DNA of 11,124 nt, from NCBI GenBank assembly GCA_013151975.1, contig JAADHG010000017.1, forward strand, positions 1-11,124, given 5' to 3'. The notes under the pieces were generated by a model that saw nothing but the letters and a program-made list of their open reading frames with translations, searched no databases and was not told where the DNA came from. Positions 1 through 5,867 of this stretch are shown in pieces (positions within the stretch are counted from its first letter, which is position 1; every line of letters begins with the position of its first letter). A program made the translations under genes and the position numbers. Source of the DNA: Chlorobiota bacterium. Its GTDB lineage: Bacteria; Bacteroidota; Bacteroidia; Flavobacteriales; Flavobacteriaceae.

Positions 1-113
1 GGAATACTAGAATTAAAAGGCGCTTTGTTTTTAAAAAAATAATCTTGTGCAAATGCAGAAGTTACCATGATTGTGCACAAAGCCATGGTAAAAAAGTATT
101 TAGTTAGTTTCAT
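1..113 (-). CDS. N-terminal fragment of a secreted protein, possibly an M14 zinc carboxypeptidase
   Basis: Reading leftward from the ATG at 113-111, an open frame runs off the left edge after 37 codons. It starts with a clear Sec signal peptide: a basic MKLTK start, a hydrophobic stretch, and a probable cleavage site at SAFA|Q (about residue 22). The mature part begins DYFFKNKAPFNSSIP. This N-FNxxIP type of start reminds me of secreted flavobacterial M14 metallocarboxypeptidases, where an IPTPE/IPSPE-like motif opens the mature protein, but the catalytic HxxE lies outside the window. The protein is therefore exported for certain in my view, and the family is a guess. It follows the DJ-1-type lipoprotein gene in the same direction with a 45-base gap and may share its transcript. 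Confidence 0.6.
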   Translation of the reverse strand, partial: MKLTKYFFTMALCTIMVTSAFAQDYFFKNKAPFNSSI

Positions 114-158
114 TAAGAAAGTATTATATAAATTGAATTTAAAAGTAAAAATAAAATA

Positions 159-920
159 TTACTTTATGATGAGATGTGGTGTTTTTAACAAATCCCAATC
201 AATAACCAAACCGCCTGCTAGCGATTGTGCTATTTCTTTTCCGTATAAATATTCGCATAGGTATAAGGCAGCTTCAAAACTTTTTGCACCACCCGAAGAG
301 GTAATATACTTACCATCGTGCACAAAAAACACGTTTTTTCTAATATCCAAGTTTGGAAACATGGTTCGCATTTTATCAATATCACTCGGGAAAGTGGTTG
401 CTACTGCATTATCTAAGACACCTGCTTTTGCCAATACAAAAGCACCATCGCAATGTGAGGTGATAAACTGGGCGTTTTTATCAACTTGTTTTACAAAATT
501 AATTAGGACTTCGTATTCAAGGTCTGTATCTAAATGATGCTCTGCACTTGGAACAACAAGTATATCAATCTTTGGAAGCGAATCTTTTACATAATTATAA
601 TCAGGGAGAATACGCATGCCTTCAAAAGTAGTAATGGCATTGTCGGTATTGGCAACAGTAAACACATTCATAGCTTTAATATTATCTCTATAAATGGTGT
701 GCTGAAAAATATCGTAAGGCGCAGTTAATTCTGTATTATAAGTACCGTCCATAATTAAGAACGCTACATTATAACGGTTAGGCTCTAGTTTTGGGAATTG
801 CTTTTCGGATTTGTCATTCTGAACTTGTTTCAGAACCTCATTATTCTTTACTTTTTTTTCTTCGGAAGTATTGCAGCTTAATAAGATTGCTATTAATAGA
901 AAGGGAATTATTTTTTTCAT
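159..920 (-). CDS. DJ-1/PfpI-family lipoprotein
   Basis: The 253-residue protein starts with a lipoprotein signal and lipobox LLSC (lipidated Cys16), so it should be tethered in the periplasm or outer membrane. Residues ~50-245 form a DJ-1/PfpI (class I glutamine amidotransferase-like) domain. The first strand NVAFLIMDGTYNTEL carries the conserved acidic residue (Glu64). The nucleophile elbow SHCDGAFVLAKAGVLD places Cys157 at the usual spot, and a late TSSGGAKSFEAALYL helix completes the fold. The best match in style is the GATase1 domain that precedes AraC-type regulators, but no DNA-binding domain is present here. Family members include proteases, glyoxalases/deglycases, isonitrile hydratases and stress proteins, so the reaction cannot be assigned. 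Residues 27-37 (EVLKQVQNDK region) are encoded by a palindromic repeat at 812-843. The gene lies 116 bases after the VOC gene with a repeat element between them. Confidence 0.85.
   Translation of the reverse strand: MKKIIPFLLIAILLSCNTSEEKKVKNNEVLKQVQNDKSEKQFPKLEPNRYNVAFLIMDGTYNTELTAPYDIFQHTIYRDNIKAMNVFTVANTDNAITTFEGMRILPDYNYVKDSLPKIDILVVPSAEHHLDTDLEYEVLINFVKQVDKNAQFITSHCDGAFVLAKAGVLDNAVATTFPSDIDKMRTMFPNLDIRKNVFFVHDGKYITSSGGAKSFEAALYLCEYLYGKEIAQSLAGGLVIDWDLLKTPHLIIK
812..843. repeat. Short palindromic repeat lying in frame inside the DJ-1 lipoprotein gene
   Basis: A perfect 7-bp stem (TTCTGAA at 817-823, TTCAGAA at 829-835) with a 5-base loop is framed by TGTCATTC on the left and GAACCTCATTA on the right. 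The same frame, TGTCATTC...GAATCTCATTA, surrounds a different palindrome at 2636-2666, and a third variant lies at 3570-3608. From memory, TGTCATTCTGAACTTG-type repeats are common between genes in Flavobacteriaceae. Here the copy encodes part of the linker between the lipidated Cys and the folded domain without breaking the frame. Confidence 0.65.
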
Positions 921-941
921 TTTAAATTAATTTAATAATAA

Positions 942-1036
942 CCTCTCGATAATATTTTCTAACGAAAATCACTCGATGTGACATTCTTATTTATTAGTTT
1001 GAGTGATTCTGATAATCATCAGGATTATATCGAGAA
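942..1036. repeat. Palindromic inverted-pair repeat (REP/BIME-like)
   Basis: Nearly the whole spacer between the VOC and DJ-1 genes is one inverted pair. The left half (944-974) reads TCTCGATA...AATCACTC and the right half (1001-1035) reads the same on the other strand. Outer arms are TCTCGATAAT (944-953) against ATTATATCGAGA (1024-1035), which carries a 2-base insertion. Inner arms are AATCACTC (967-974) and GAGTGATT (1001-1008). Each half also has its own hairpin: ATTTTC/GAAAAT at 954-969 and ATAATC/GATTAT at 1012-1028. This matches what I remember of TCTCGATA...CACTCGA repeats scattered through flavobacterial genomes. It may also end or stabilise the exporter-VOC mRNA. Confidence 0.65.
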
Positions 1037-1414
1037 CTAGTTGATTCGCCATGGTGGATTTTTTCTATTGTCTCCGGCATGATATAAAATAATAGTATTA
1101 CCATCCGGATCTTTTAAATGTGTTTCTCGCCATAGCCACGATTTATCTTCAGGCTCTCTGGTAAATATAATTCCTTTTTCTTTAAGTTGTTTTACCAATG
1201 TATCTAAATTAGTATCTTCAAAATAAATGCTTATGCCATTGCCTTTTGGTAGTTCTTCAACTTTATGAATAGAAAACGTACTCTCACCGTCAGGGCATTC
1301 AAAGCGTACATATCTTGGCAATGCATCAACTATAAGGTGCAATCCTAATTTCTTATAAAATACTACTGCCTTTTCTAAGTCAATAGATGGGATTGTAATC
1401 TGATTTAAATTCAT
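1037..1414 (-). CDS. VOC-superfamily (glyoxalase/bleomycin-resistance fold) protein
   Basis: The 125-residue protein has the typical length and shape of a single VOC module pair (two beta-alpha-beta-beta-beta units). The start NQITIPSIDLEKAVVFYKKLGL is the classic first strand and helix. A central His50 lies in STFSIHKV, and the second module contains KDPDGNTIILYHAGDNRKNPPWRI, a common ending of flavobacterial VOC proteins. Such proteins bind a metal or a hydrophobic ligand and act as glyoxalases, dioxygenases, fosfomycin/bleomycin resistance or binding proteins. Substrate cannot be read from the sequence. It is cytoplasmic, with no signal peptide. Its start overlaps the exporter's stop by four bases (ATGA at 1411-1414), so the two are translationally coupled and probably act on the same compound or stress. 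Confidence 0.85.
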   Translation of the reverse strand: MNLNQITIPSIDLEKAVVFYKKLGLHLIVDALPRYVRFECPDGESTFSIHKVEELPKGNGISIYFEDTNLDTLVKQLKEKGIIFTREPEDKSWLWRETHLKDPDGNTIILYHAGDNRKNPPWRIN

Positions 1415-2622
1415 TGTCTTATGTTTTTAGATTGCATAAACTGTTTTAATATAAATAACAGAATAGCACATAGGCCAGCCAGCATAGTAATGACATACCA
1501 GGTGTTATCAAAACCAATATTGCTTACCATTTGCATACCTGCGTTATGCCCAAAAATATGAGCCATAGAAAAAGAAATACTGTATAATGCCATATATTCT
1601 CCTTGATTACCTCGTTTGGCGCGTTGCATTGCAAAGGCATTTGAAAACGGAAAGGCAATCATTTCACCAATGGTCATGAGTAGCATGCCAACAATAAGTA
1701 CACCAACCCAAGACGTCATGTTTAACACTAAAAAGCTTAAACCTGTTAGTATCGCACCAAAGAGCATGAGTCCGGTTTTGGTAAACCTACTATTCTCTAA
1801 CCACTTTATAAGGGGCATTTCAAATACAAAAATTATAAAACCGTTCATTCCCATGAGTAATCCTATTTCCAATTCGGTTAAGGTATGTACGTCTTTATAA
1901 TACAAAGGCATTGTAGAAAAATACTGTAAAAACACAATACCAAATAGCATCATGGCACCTAAAAATATTAAAAAAGGAGTGTCGCTATATGCCGATTTTG
2001 GGTTATCTACTTTTACAGTATCTAATGGTGTTGACTTTTTTGGATGAAGTACATTAAGTAATACAACGGTTGCTATGATGCAGGTAATACCGTCTATCCA
2101 GAATAAACCAGTATAGCTCATTGTAGTTATTATAATACCACCAATGGCAGGACCCGCAGAAAAACCAAGGTTAATAGCAAGCCTTATTAAGGTTACACTT
2201 CGTGTTTTATTCTCAGGTTTGCTATAAGCACTTAAGGCAACAAACATTGCGGGACGAAACATATCGGCAATGAGCATTACTAAAAATATCCCAATGCAAA
2301 ATGAAACAAAGCTTGTTAAAAACTGCAAAGCAATAAATAAGAAACCAGTGGTAAGCAAACTAAACAGCATTACTTTATAGTAGCCTATTTTATCGGTTAA
2401 CTTCCCACCTAACCATGAACCAGCTACCGAGCCTAGACCAAAAGCACTCATAATCCATCCCACATCTTTAAGTGTAAAATCTAAACTTTCGGTAAGGTAT
2501 AAAGACAAAAAAGGAATTACCATGGTTCCAGCCCTATTAATAAGTGTAATAAGTGCGAGCCACCAAACTTCTCTTGAAAGACCTTTAAAAGTATTTATAT
2601 AGTTGCTAAATAGTGTTTTCAT
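1411..2622 (-). CDS. Major facilitator superfamily exporter (DHA1 drug:H+ antiporter type)
   Basis: The 403-residue integral membrane protein has about 12 hydrophobic segments in two halves joined by a hydrophilic loop near residues 192-214. Motif A of the family, GGKLTDKIGYYKVM, sits between TM2 and TM3 (residues 72-85). In TM5, LIRLAINLGFSAGPAIGG (about 145-162) fits motif C, the antiporter signature, and carries Arg147. Overall it resembles MdtH/YfcJ-like multidrug exporters, so proton-driven efflux from the cytoplasm is the likely role. The substrate is unknown. It is the first gene of a two-gene operon with the VOC protein. The start at 2622 is supported by the amphipathic N-terminus leading directly into TM1. 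The gene is preceded on its own strand by a terminator-like hairpin (2725-2752) and an apparently structured leader, suggesting control by attenuation. Confidence 0.88.
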   Translation of the reverse strand: MKTLFSNYINTFKGLSREVWWLALITLINRAGTMVIPFLSLYLTESLDFTLKDVGWIMSAFGLGSVAGSWLGGKLTDKIGYYKVMLFSLLTTGFLFIALQFLTSFVSFCIGIFLVMLIADMFRPAMFVALSAYSKPENKTRSVTLIRLAINLGFSAGPAIGGIIITTMSYTGLFWIDGITCIIATVVLLNVLHPKKSTPLDTVKVDNPKSAYSDTPFLIFLGAMMLFGIVFLQYFSTMPLYYKDVHTLTELEIGLLMGMNGFIIFVFEMPLIKWLENSRFTKTGLMLFGAILTGLSFLVLNMTSWVGVLIVGMLLMTIGEMIAFPFSNAFAMQRAKRGNQGEYMALYSISFSMAHIFGHNAGMQMVSNIGFDNTWYVITMLAGLCAILLFILKQFMQSKNIRQ

Positions 2623-2635
2623 TAAAAAGTTTATT

Positions 2636-2666
2636 TGTCATTCCCTCGAAGGAGGGAATCTCATTA
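2636..2666. repeat. Short palindromic repeat before the exporter gene
   Basis: A perfect 8-bp stem ATTCCCTC (2640-2647) and GAGGGAAT (2652-2659) encloses GAAG. The flanks TGTCATTC and GAATCTCATTA are shared almost exactly with the repeat at 812-843, although the palindrome itself differs. It ends 14 bases before the exporter start codon, so on the exporter mRNA it forms a hairpin close to the ribosome binding region. Confidence 0.65.
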
Positions 2667-2690
2667 TGAAATCCCAACTTTCGTTAGAAT

Positions 2691-2718
2691 AGTAAAATAT
2701 TGAATACAATATTTTACT
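2691..2718. other. Perfect 12-bp hairpin in the exporter leader
   Basis: AGTAAAATATTG (2691-2702) and CAATATTTTACT (2707-2718) form a perfect AT-rich stem with a 4-base loop. It lies right next to the terminator hairpin at 2725-2752, on the exporter-proximal side. It has no U-tract of its own. Its role is unknown. It could protect a terminated or processed RNA end, or be a remnant of a mobile palindrome. Confidence 0.5.
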
Positions 2719-2724
2719 AAAATA

Positions 2725-2752
2725 AAAAGTCCAACTTCATAGTTGGACTTTT
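2725..2752 (-). terminator. Intrinsic terminator inside a divergent intergenic gap (possible attenuator)
   Basis: AAAAGTCCAACT and AGTTGGACTTTT form a perfect 12-bp stem with a 4-base loop. On the minus strand it is followed by a good U-tract (TTTTTATTTT); on the plus strand the tail is weaker (TTTTATATATT). Both flanking genes point away from it (exporter leftward from 2622, DUF1684 gene rightward from 2929), so no visible gene ends here. The simplest reading is premature termination of the exporter leader RNA. Confidence 0.65.
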
Positions 2753-2870
2753 ATATATTGTAATATTTTATATTTATATCATCACAATAGATAGCGTGTC
2801 CAACTTCCAAAAGAAGTGGTCCATTGTTGCTTATTAATTATGACGTTGTTTAACATGATTATTTTTTTGA
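2725..2870 (-). ncRNA. Candidate structured leader / riboswitch-like attenuator of the exporter-VOC operon
   Basis: Read on the minus strand from a probable start near 2870, the RNA can form a 7-bp helix ACAATGG (2827-2821) with CTATTGT (2790-2784, one G-U). Inside it is a second helix, CCACTTC (2819-2813) with GAAGTTGG (2807-2800, one bulged T). The segment AGTTGGAC (2805-2798) is identical to the 3' arm of the terminator at 2725-2752, so it can pair with the terminator's 5' arm GTCCAACT (2748-2741). That gives two mutually exclusive states, a folded element with terminator or an antiterminator. I do not recognise a known riboswitch class. The structure is hand-folded, and the function is inferred. 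Confidence 0.4.
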
Positions 2871-2875
2871 TAGGC

Positions 2876-2883
2876 CAAAGCTA
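2876..2883 (-). promoter_or_regulatory. Bacteroidota -7 promoter element for the exporter operon
   Basis: On the minus strand the bases read TAGCTTTG, a perfect match to the Bacteroidota consensus TAnnTTTG. Transcription would start near 2870 and give a leader of about 250 bases before the exporter start at 2622. I see no clear -33 TTTG box at the right distance, so the call rests on the -7 match and position. Confidence 0.45.
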
Positions 2884-2903
2884 TGGAAAATAATTGTAAG
2901 TTG

Positions 2904-2911
2904 TATTTTTG
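2904..2911 (+). promoter_or_regulatory. Bacteroidota -7 promoter element for the DUF1684 lipoprotein gene
   Basis: TATTTTTG matches TAnnTTTG perfectly and lies 17 bases before the start codon at 2929, which leaves a short leader of roughly 11 bases. No convincing -33 box is seen at 17-23 bases upstream. It is back to back with the leftward element at 2876-2883. Confidence 0.45.
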
Positions 2912-2928
2912 AATAAAAAAAGAAATTT

Positions 2929-3531
2929 ATGAAGAATATATTCTATTTATTACTCATTATTTTTGTGTCTGGTTGTTCTCAAGAAAAACAAAAAATTCAA
3001 GGGGAAACAGATTTTCAGCGTAAGATAAATGCTGAATTTAAGGATGCTTCAAAATCTCCTTTAAAAGATAAGGATAGAAAAGATTTTAGAGGATTAGATT
3101 TTTTTAAGTTTGATTTAGCTTATGTTGTTACTGCGACTTTAAAGCGTACTCCAGACTCGAAATGGTTTAAAATGAAAACCACTACAAATAGAGTTTCTAA
3201 CGAGCGGGTTTATGGTATATTATCGTTTGAATTGAAAGGAGAAAACTATGAGTTAAATGTATATCAAGGAGAAGAATTAATGAAGAAAAAGGGTTTTGAA
3301 GACTATTTGTTTCTACCTTTTTTAGATGACACTAATGGTGATACTACTTATGGAGGAGGACGTTATATTGATTTAAGAATTCCTGAAAGAAATACTATTG
3401 TTATCGATTTTAATAAAGCGTATAATCCGTCTTGTGCATATAATGAAAAGTATTCTTGTCCAATTGTACCAAGAGTAAACTACATATCAACCGAAGTGAA
3501 TGCAGGCGTAAAGGCTTTTGGGAAACACTGA
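2929..3531 (+). CDS. DUF1684-family lipoprotein
   Basis: The 200-residue protein opens with a lipoprotein signal peptide and lipobox VSGC (Cys16), so it is a membrane-anchored periplasmic or surface protein. Residues ~25-197 show the hallmark blocks of DUF1684: LFLPFLDDTNG (127-137), TYGGGRYIDL (140-149) and DFNKAYNPSCAYNEKYSCP (160-178) followed by PRVN and a closing NAGVKAF. The central YGILSFELKGENYELNVYQ strand pair is also typical. The length fits a complete member. The biochemical role of the family is not established, and I assign none. It is transcribed alone, away from the exporter operon, and faces the next leftward operon across a palindromic repeat. Confidence 0.85.
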   Translation: MKNIFYLLLIIFVSGCSQEKQKIQGETDFQRKINAEFKDASKSPLKDKDRKDFRGLDFFKFDLAYVVTATLKRTPDSKWFKMKTTTNRVSNERVYGILSFELKGENYELNVYQGEELMKKKGFEDYLFLPFLDDTNGDTTYGGGRYIDLRIPERNTIVIDFNKAYNPSCAYNEKYSCPIVPRVNYISTEVNAGVKAFGKH

Positions 3532-3569
3532 TTTAGTTTTAGCTAACAATCTGCAGTATGCTGTAAATA

Positions 3570-3608
3570 TCATTTTGAACGAAGAGAAGAATCTATTTCA
3601 CTTCGTTC
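3570..3608. repeat. Palindromic repeat between convergent genes
   Basis: GAACGAAGAGAA (3577-3588) pairs with TTCACTTCGTTC (3597-3608) with one mismatch around an 8-base loop. It begins TCATTTTGAAC and includes GAATCT, the same frame as the repeats at 812-843 and 2636-2666. It lies between the stops of the DUF1684 gene and the T9SS-sorted protein and may serve both as a terminator, although there is no strong U-tract. Confidence 0.55.
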
Positions 3609-3630
3609 TTAGATGACTGTCTAACTAAAC

Positions 3631-4623
3631 TTAATTTTTAATTATTTTTTTTGAAATACTTCCTTTTTTGGTTTCAAGTAATAACAAATATGTTCCAATA
3701 GAAAAACTTGAAATATTAATTTTTTCTAATTGATTTGTACTTTGATATACTTGTTTTCCGTTAAGATCATACAAAACAGCATTTGTTATTTGATTTCCGT
3801 TTGGCATGGATATATTAATATAATCTGAAGTTGGATTAGGAAATAATTTTATTTCGGCTAAAGTTTCAGAATTAACACTTAAAATACCATTGAGTGTAAA
3901 CATTTGTATTTCGTAAAGTGACCACGTACCATCTGCGTTTTGTATTCTAATATGTAAATAATGGTCGCCTTGTGCTAAGTCTGTTGAGGTTGGAATTATT
4001 AAATTTTTATCTAAAACATCACCGTTTACAGCTAAAGGAGTTGCCATTCCAAAACCAGGATCTGCATCAATAAAATATTCGGCTGCAGTTATGGTTGCTG
4101 CATTTACATCAGATGCAGGAGCTACTCTAAAGGTTTTATGTTCATATAAACTCCATTGGTTATTGCTGTTTTTTACACGAACAAACAACCGATGAGTTCC
4201 TAAAGAAAGACTTCCTGTTGGAATGGTAAGTGTTTCGTTAACTACTGCGCCATTAATCACATTAGCAAAGGTTGCTAACCCAACTCCAGGATCTTGGTCT
4301 ATAAAATATTCGGCTTCAATAATATTAGCGGTATTATTTTCAGAAGTGGGAGCAATTCTAAAGGTTTTGTGTTCATAAAAACTGGCATCGCCATTAAAGT
4401 TTATTGTTCTTATAAAGAGACGGTGCGTGCCAATAGTTAATCCTGAGGTCGGAATACTAAAACTTTGGTTAACAAGTGCAGCATCAGGATTAATATCTAT
4501 GGATGTTGCTAAGCCAACTCCAGGATCTGTATCGAAAAAGTATTCTAAGCTTGCAATATTTGATTGTGCTAAAGTTAAACTAACACAAAAACAGCTTATT
4601 AAAAAGGTATATAAAGCTTTCAT
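3631..4623 (-). CDS. Secreted protein with three tandem 'EYFID' repeats and a T9SS type A sorting domain
   Basis: The 330-residue protein has a signal peptide (cleavage about SLTLA|Q, residue 19). Three tandem repeats of ~77 residues follow, starting near 24, 101 and 178. Each contains EYFxDxDPGxGxAT, a central IPT...G(T/D)H.L..R segment and an ending YE.(K)TF / LYE (repeats one and two end in EHKTFR(I/V)AP). The C-terminus (about 257-330) is a T9SS type A sorting domain: LFPNPTSDYINI, then VLYDLNGKQVYQ, then SIGTYLLLLETKKGSISKKIIKN. The protein should cross the outer membrane by T9SS and end up on the surface or be released. I know the repeat from other flavobacterial secreted proteins but not a function. 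It lies 12 bases after the beta-helix gene and is surely co-transcribed with it. Confidence 0.82.
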   Translation of the reverse strand: MKALYTFLISCFCVSLTLAQSNIASLEYFFDTDPGVGLATSIDINPDAALVNQSFSIPTSGLTIGTHRLFIRTINFNGDASFYEHKTFRIAPTSENNTANIIEAEYFIDQDPGVGLATFANVINGAVVNETLTIPTGSLSLGTHRLFVRVKNSNNQWSLYEHKTFRVAPASDVNAATITAAEYFIDADPGFGMATPLAVNGDVLDKNLIIPTSTDLAQGDHYLHIRIQNADGTWSLYEIQMFTLNGILSVNSETLAEIKLFPNPTSDYINISMPNGNQITNAVLYDLNGKQVYQSTNQLEKINISSFSIGTYLLLLETKKGSISKKIIKN

Positions 4624-4635
4624 CTGTGATTAGTT

Positions 4636-5733
4636 TTAGTTAGTTTTATTGGCATTTGCTTTTAGGTTTACGCTTAGATTTGCTCCAGCAGGAACCATAT
4701 TGTTGCTAATAGTCATTTCGGTTAAATATGGTAATAAAGTTGGGTAACCTCTCATATCGAAATCATAAAAACCATTGTAAAGACCAACGTTGTTTCCATC
4801 TGTTCCTAAAGAACCTGAACCAATATTGTAATCGTTTAACACATCAAAAGTTGGATTAGTTCCTGCTGGAATACTTACAAATTGAGGATTAGTATTGTCG
4901 AAGTTTCCTGTTCCGTTTAGTAAACCTAAAGTTATTCCATTATAACTATGACTGATACAATTATTAAAAATAGTAGGAGTTCCTCCAGACTGCCAAAAAG
5001 AACCATCAAATATACTTGTAAATACGAAAATGTTGTTTTGCGCTACAAGATCTGTTGGAGTTGAAAAGAAAGATTGAACTGTTGAGCCATTAAATGTTAC
5101 AATGTTATTATTAAATATAGTAGAGCTATTAAAATTTGCAAGACCATTTACAGGAACAGAATTAAAAAAGTTATTGTTAATAGTTATGTTAACGCTAAAT
5201 AAATTGTTAGCGTTTAATGTAACATTATTATCAATGATATTGCCTTGTATAATAATATTATTAGCATTTGCAAGATTCATTATAATATTAAATACTTTAC
5301 AGTTTTCTATTGTAATGTTAGACTGCGTTCCTGATATATTGACATTAGTATTTACTAATGCTTCAACACCACTTAATTTTACATTACTTGCAGAAATTGT
5401 AATATGACCAAAAGATGCTCTCCTACCACTATTTAATTCTGGAGTATGACCATTACCATAAACAGTTACTTCTTTATTAATAGTTACACTACCATAATTG
5501 TTTATAGAAGGTTGCACATAAATAATATCTCCATTTACTGCTGCAGTAACTGCTGCTGGAAATGTACTGTACATATGAGTAGGTGTTGTATCTACATTTA
5601 CATTGTTATCTACAATTAAAATATTTTGAGCTTGTGTGTAGCTTATTACTAAAAAAGCTACAAAAAGTAATAATTTTTTACTCACTAGGTTTCTATTATC
5701 TAAAAGCTCGTGAAATTTTGTTGAAATTTTCAT
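4636..5733 (-). CDS. Secreted right-handed parallel beta-helix protein
   Basis: The 365-residue protein has an 18-residue polar N-terminal extension, a hydrophobic core and a probable cleavage site at YTQA|Q (residue 35). No later Met is available, so this start stands. Residues ~38-330 look like a pectin-lyase-type beta-helix. An opening YSTFPAAVTAAVNGDIIYVQP block and SVTINKEVTVYGNG are followed by many short Asn/Ile-rich coils, such as SNITIENCKVFNI, NNIIIQGNIIDNN, VNITINNNFFN and TIFNNNIVTFNG. Near the end GTDGNNVGLYNGFYDFDMRGYP is a familiar closing motif. No catalytic residues of a polysaccharide lyase can be picked out. There is no T9SS sorting domain; the protein ends in a short strand-like tail (ISNNMVPAGANLSVNLKANA). 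It is the first gene of an operon with the EYFID-repeat protein. Confidence 0.82.
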   Translation of the reverse strand: MKISTKFHELLDNRNLVSKKLLLFVAFLVISYTQAQNILIVDNNVNVDTTPTHMYSTFPAAVTAAVNGDIIYVQPSINNYGSVTINKEVTVYGNGHTPELNSGRRASFGHITISASNVKLSGVEALVNTNVNISGTQSNITIENCKVFNIIMNLANANNIIIQGNIIDNNVTLNANNLFSVNITINNNFFNSVPVNGLANFNSSTIFNNNIVTFNGSTVQSFFSTPTDLVAQNNIFVFTSIFDGSFWQSGGTPTIFNNCISHSYNGITLGLLNGTGNFDNTNPQFVSIPAGTNPTFDVLNDYNIGSGSLGTDGNNVGLYNGFYDFDMRGYPTLLPYLTEMTISNNMVPAGANLSVNLKANANKTN

Positions 5734-5867
5734 GATAAAACTTGGTTTATGATTTAAGAATCAAAAATCATGATAATACAAACACAAGAACATACGTAGA
5801 ATTGCGTATATTTTAAGGTTTAAGTCTAGTTAGTAGAACAGAAAGACTTAAGGTTAACGAAGCATTG

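Noticed and set aside
67..728. Two rightward open frames of 156 and 64 codons antisense to the DJ-1 lipoprotein gene
   Set aside because: They lie opposite a well-supported gene, have no recognisable domain and show the composition of a shadow frame.
1616..1900. Rightward 94-codon open frame inside the exporter region
   Set aside because: It is antisense to conserved transmembrane segments of the exporter and has no features of its own.
5102..5407. Rightward 101-codon hydrophobic frame opposite the beta-helix gene
   Set aside because: Antisense of Asn/Ile-rich beta-helix coils yields Leu/Ile-rich translations, so the membrane-like look is an artefact.
3631..5733. Beta-helix and EYFID genes as one gene split by a frameshift
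   Set aside because: The downstream gene has its own full signal peptide, and the upstream one ends in a normal-looking tail, so these are two genes.
5734..5790. Promoter for the beta-helix operon (TTTG and GATTTTTG on the minus strand)
   Set aside because: The -7 match has a mismatch at the key first base and the TTTG spacing is wrong, so I did not call it.
5819..5851. Possible terminator after crcB (TTAAGTC / GACTTAA arms)
   Set aside because: The stem is only 7 bp with an 18-base loop and no U-tract, so chance pairing in AT-rich DNA is likely. I see nothing else in 5734-5867.
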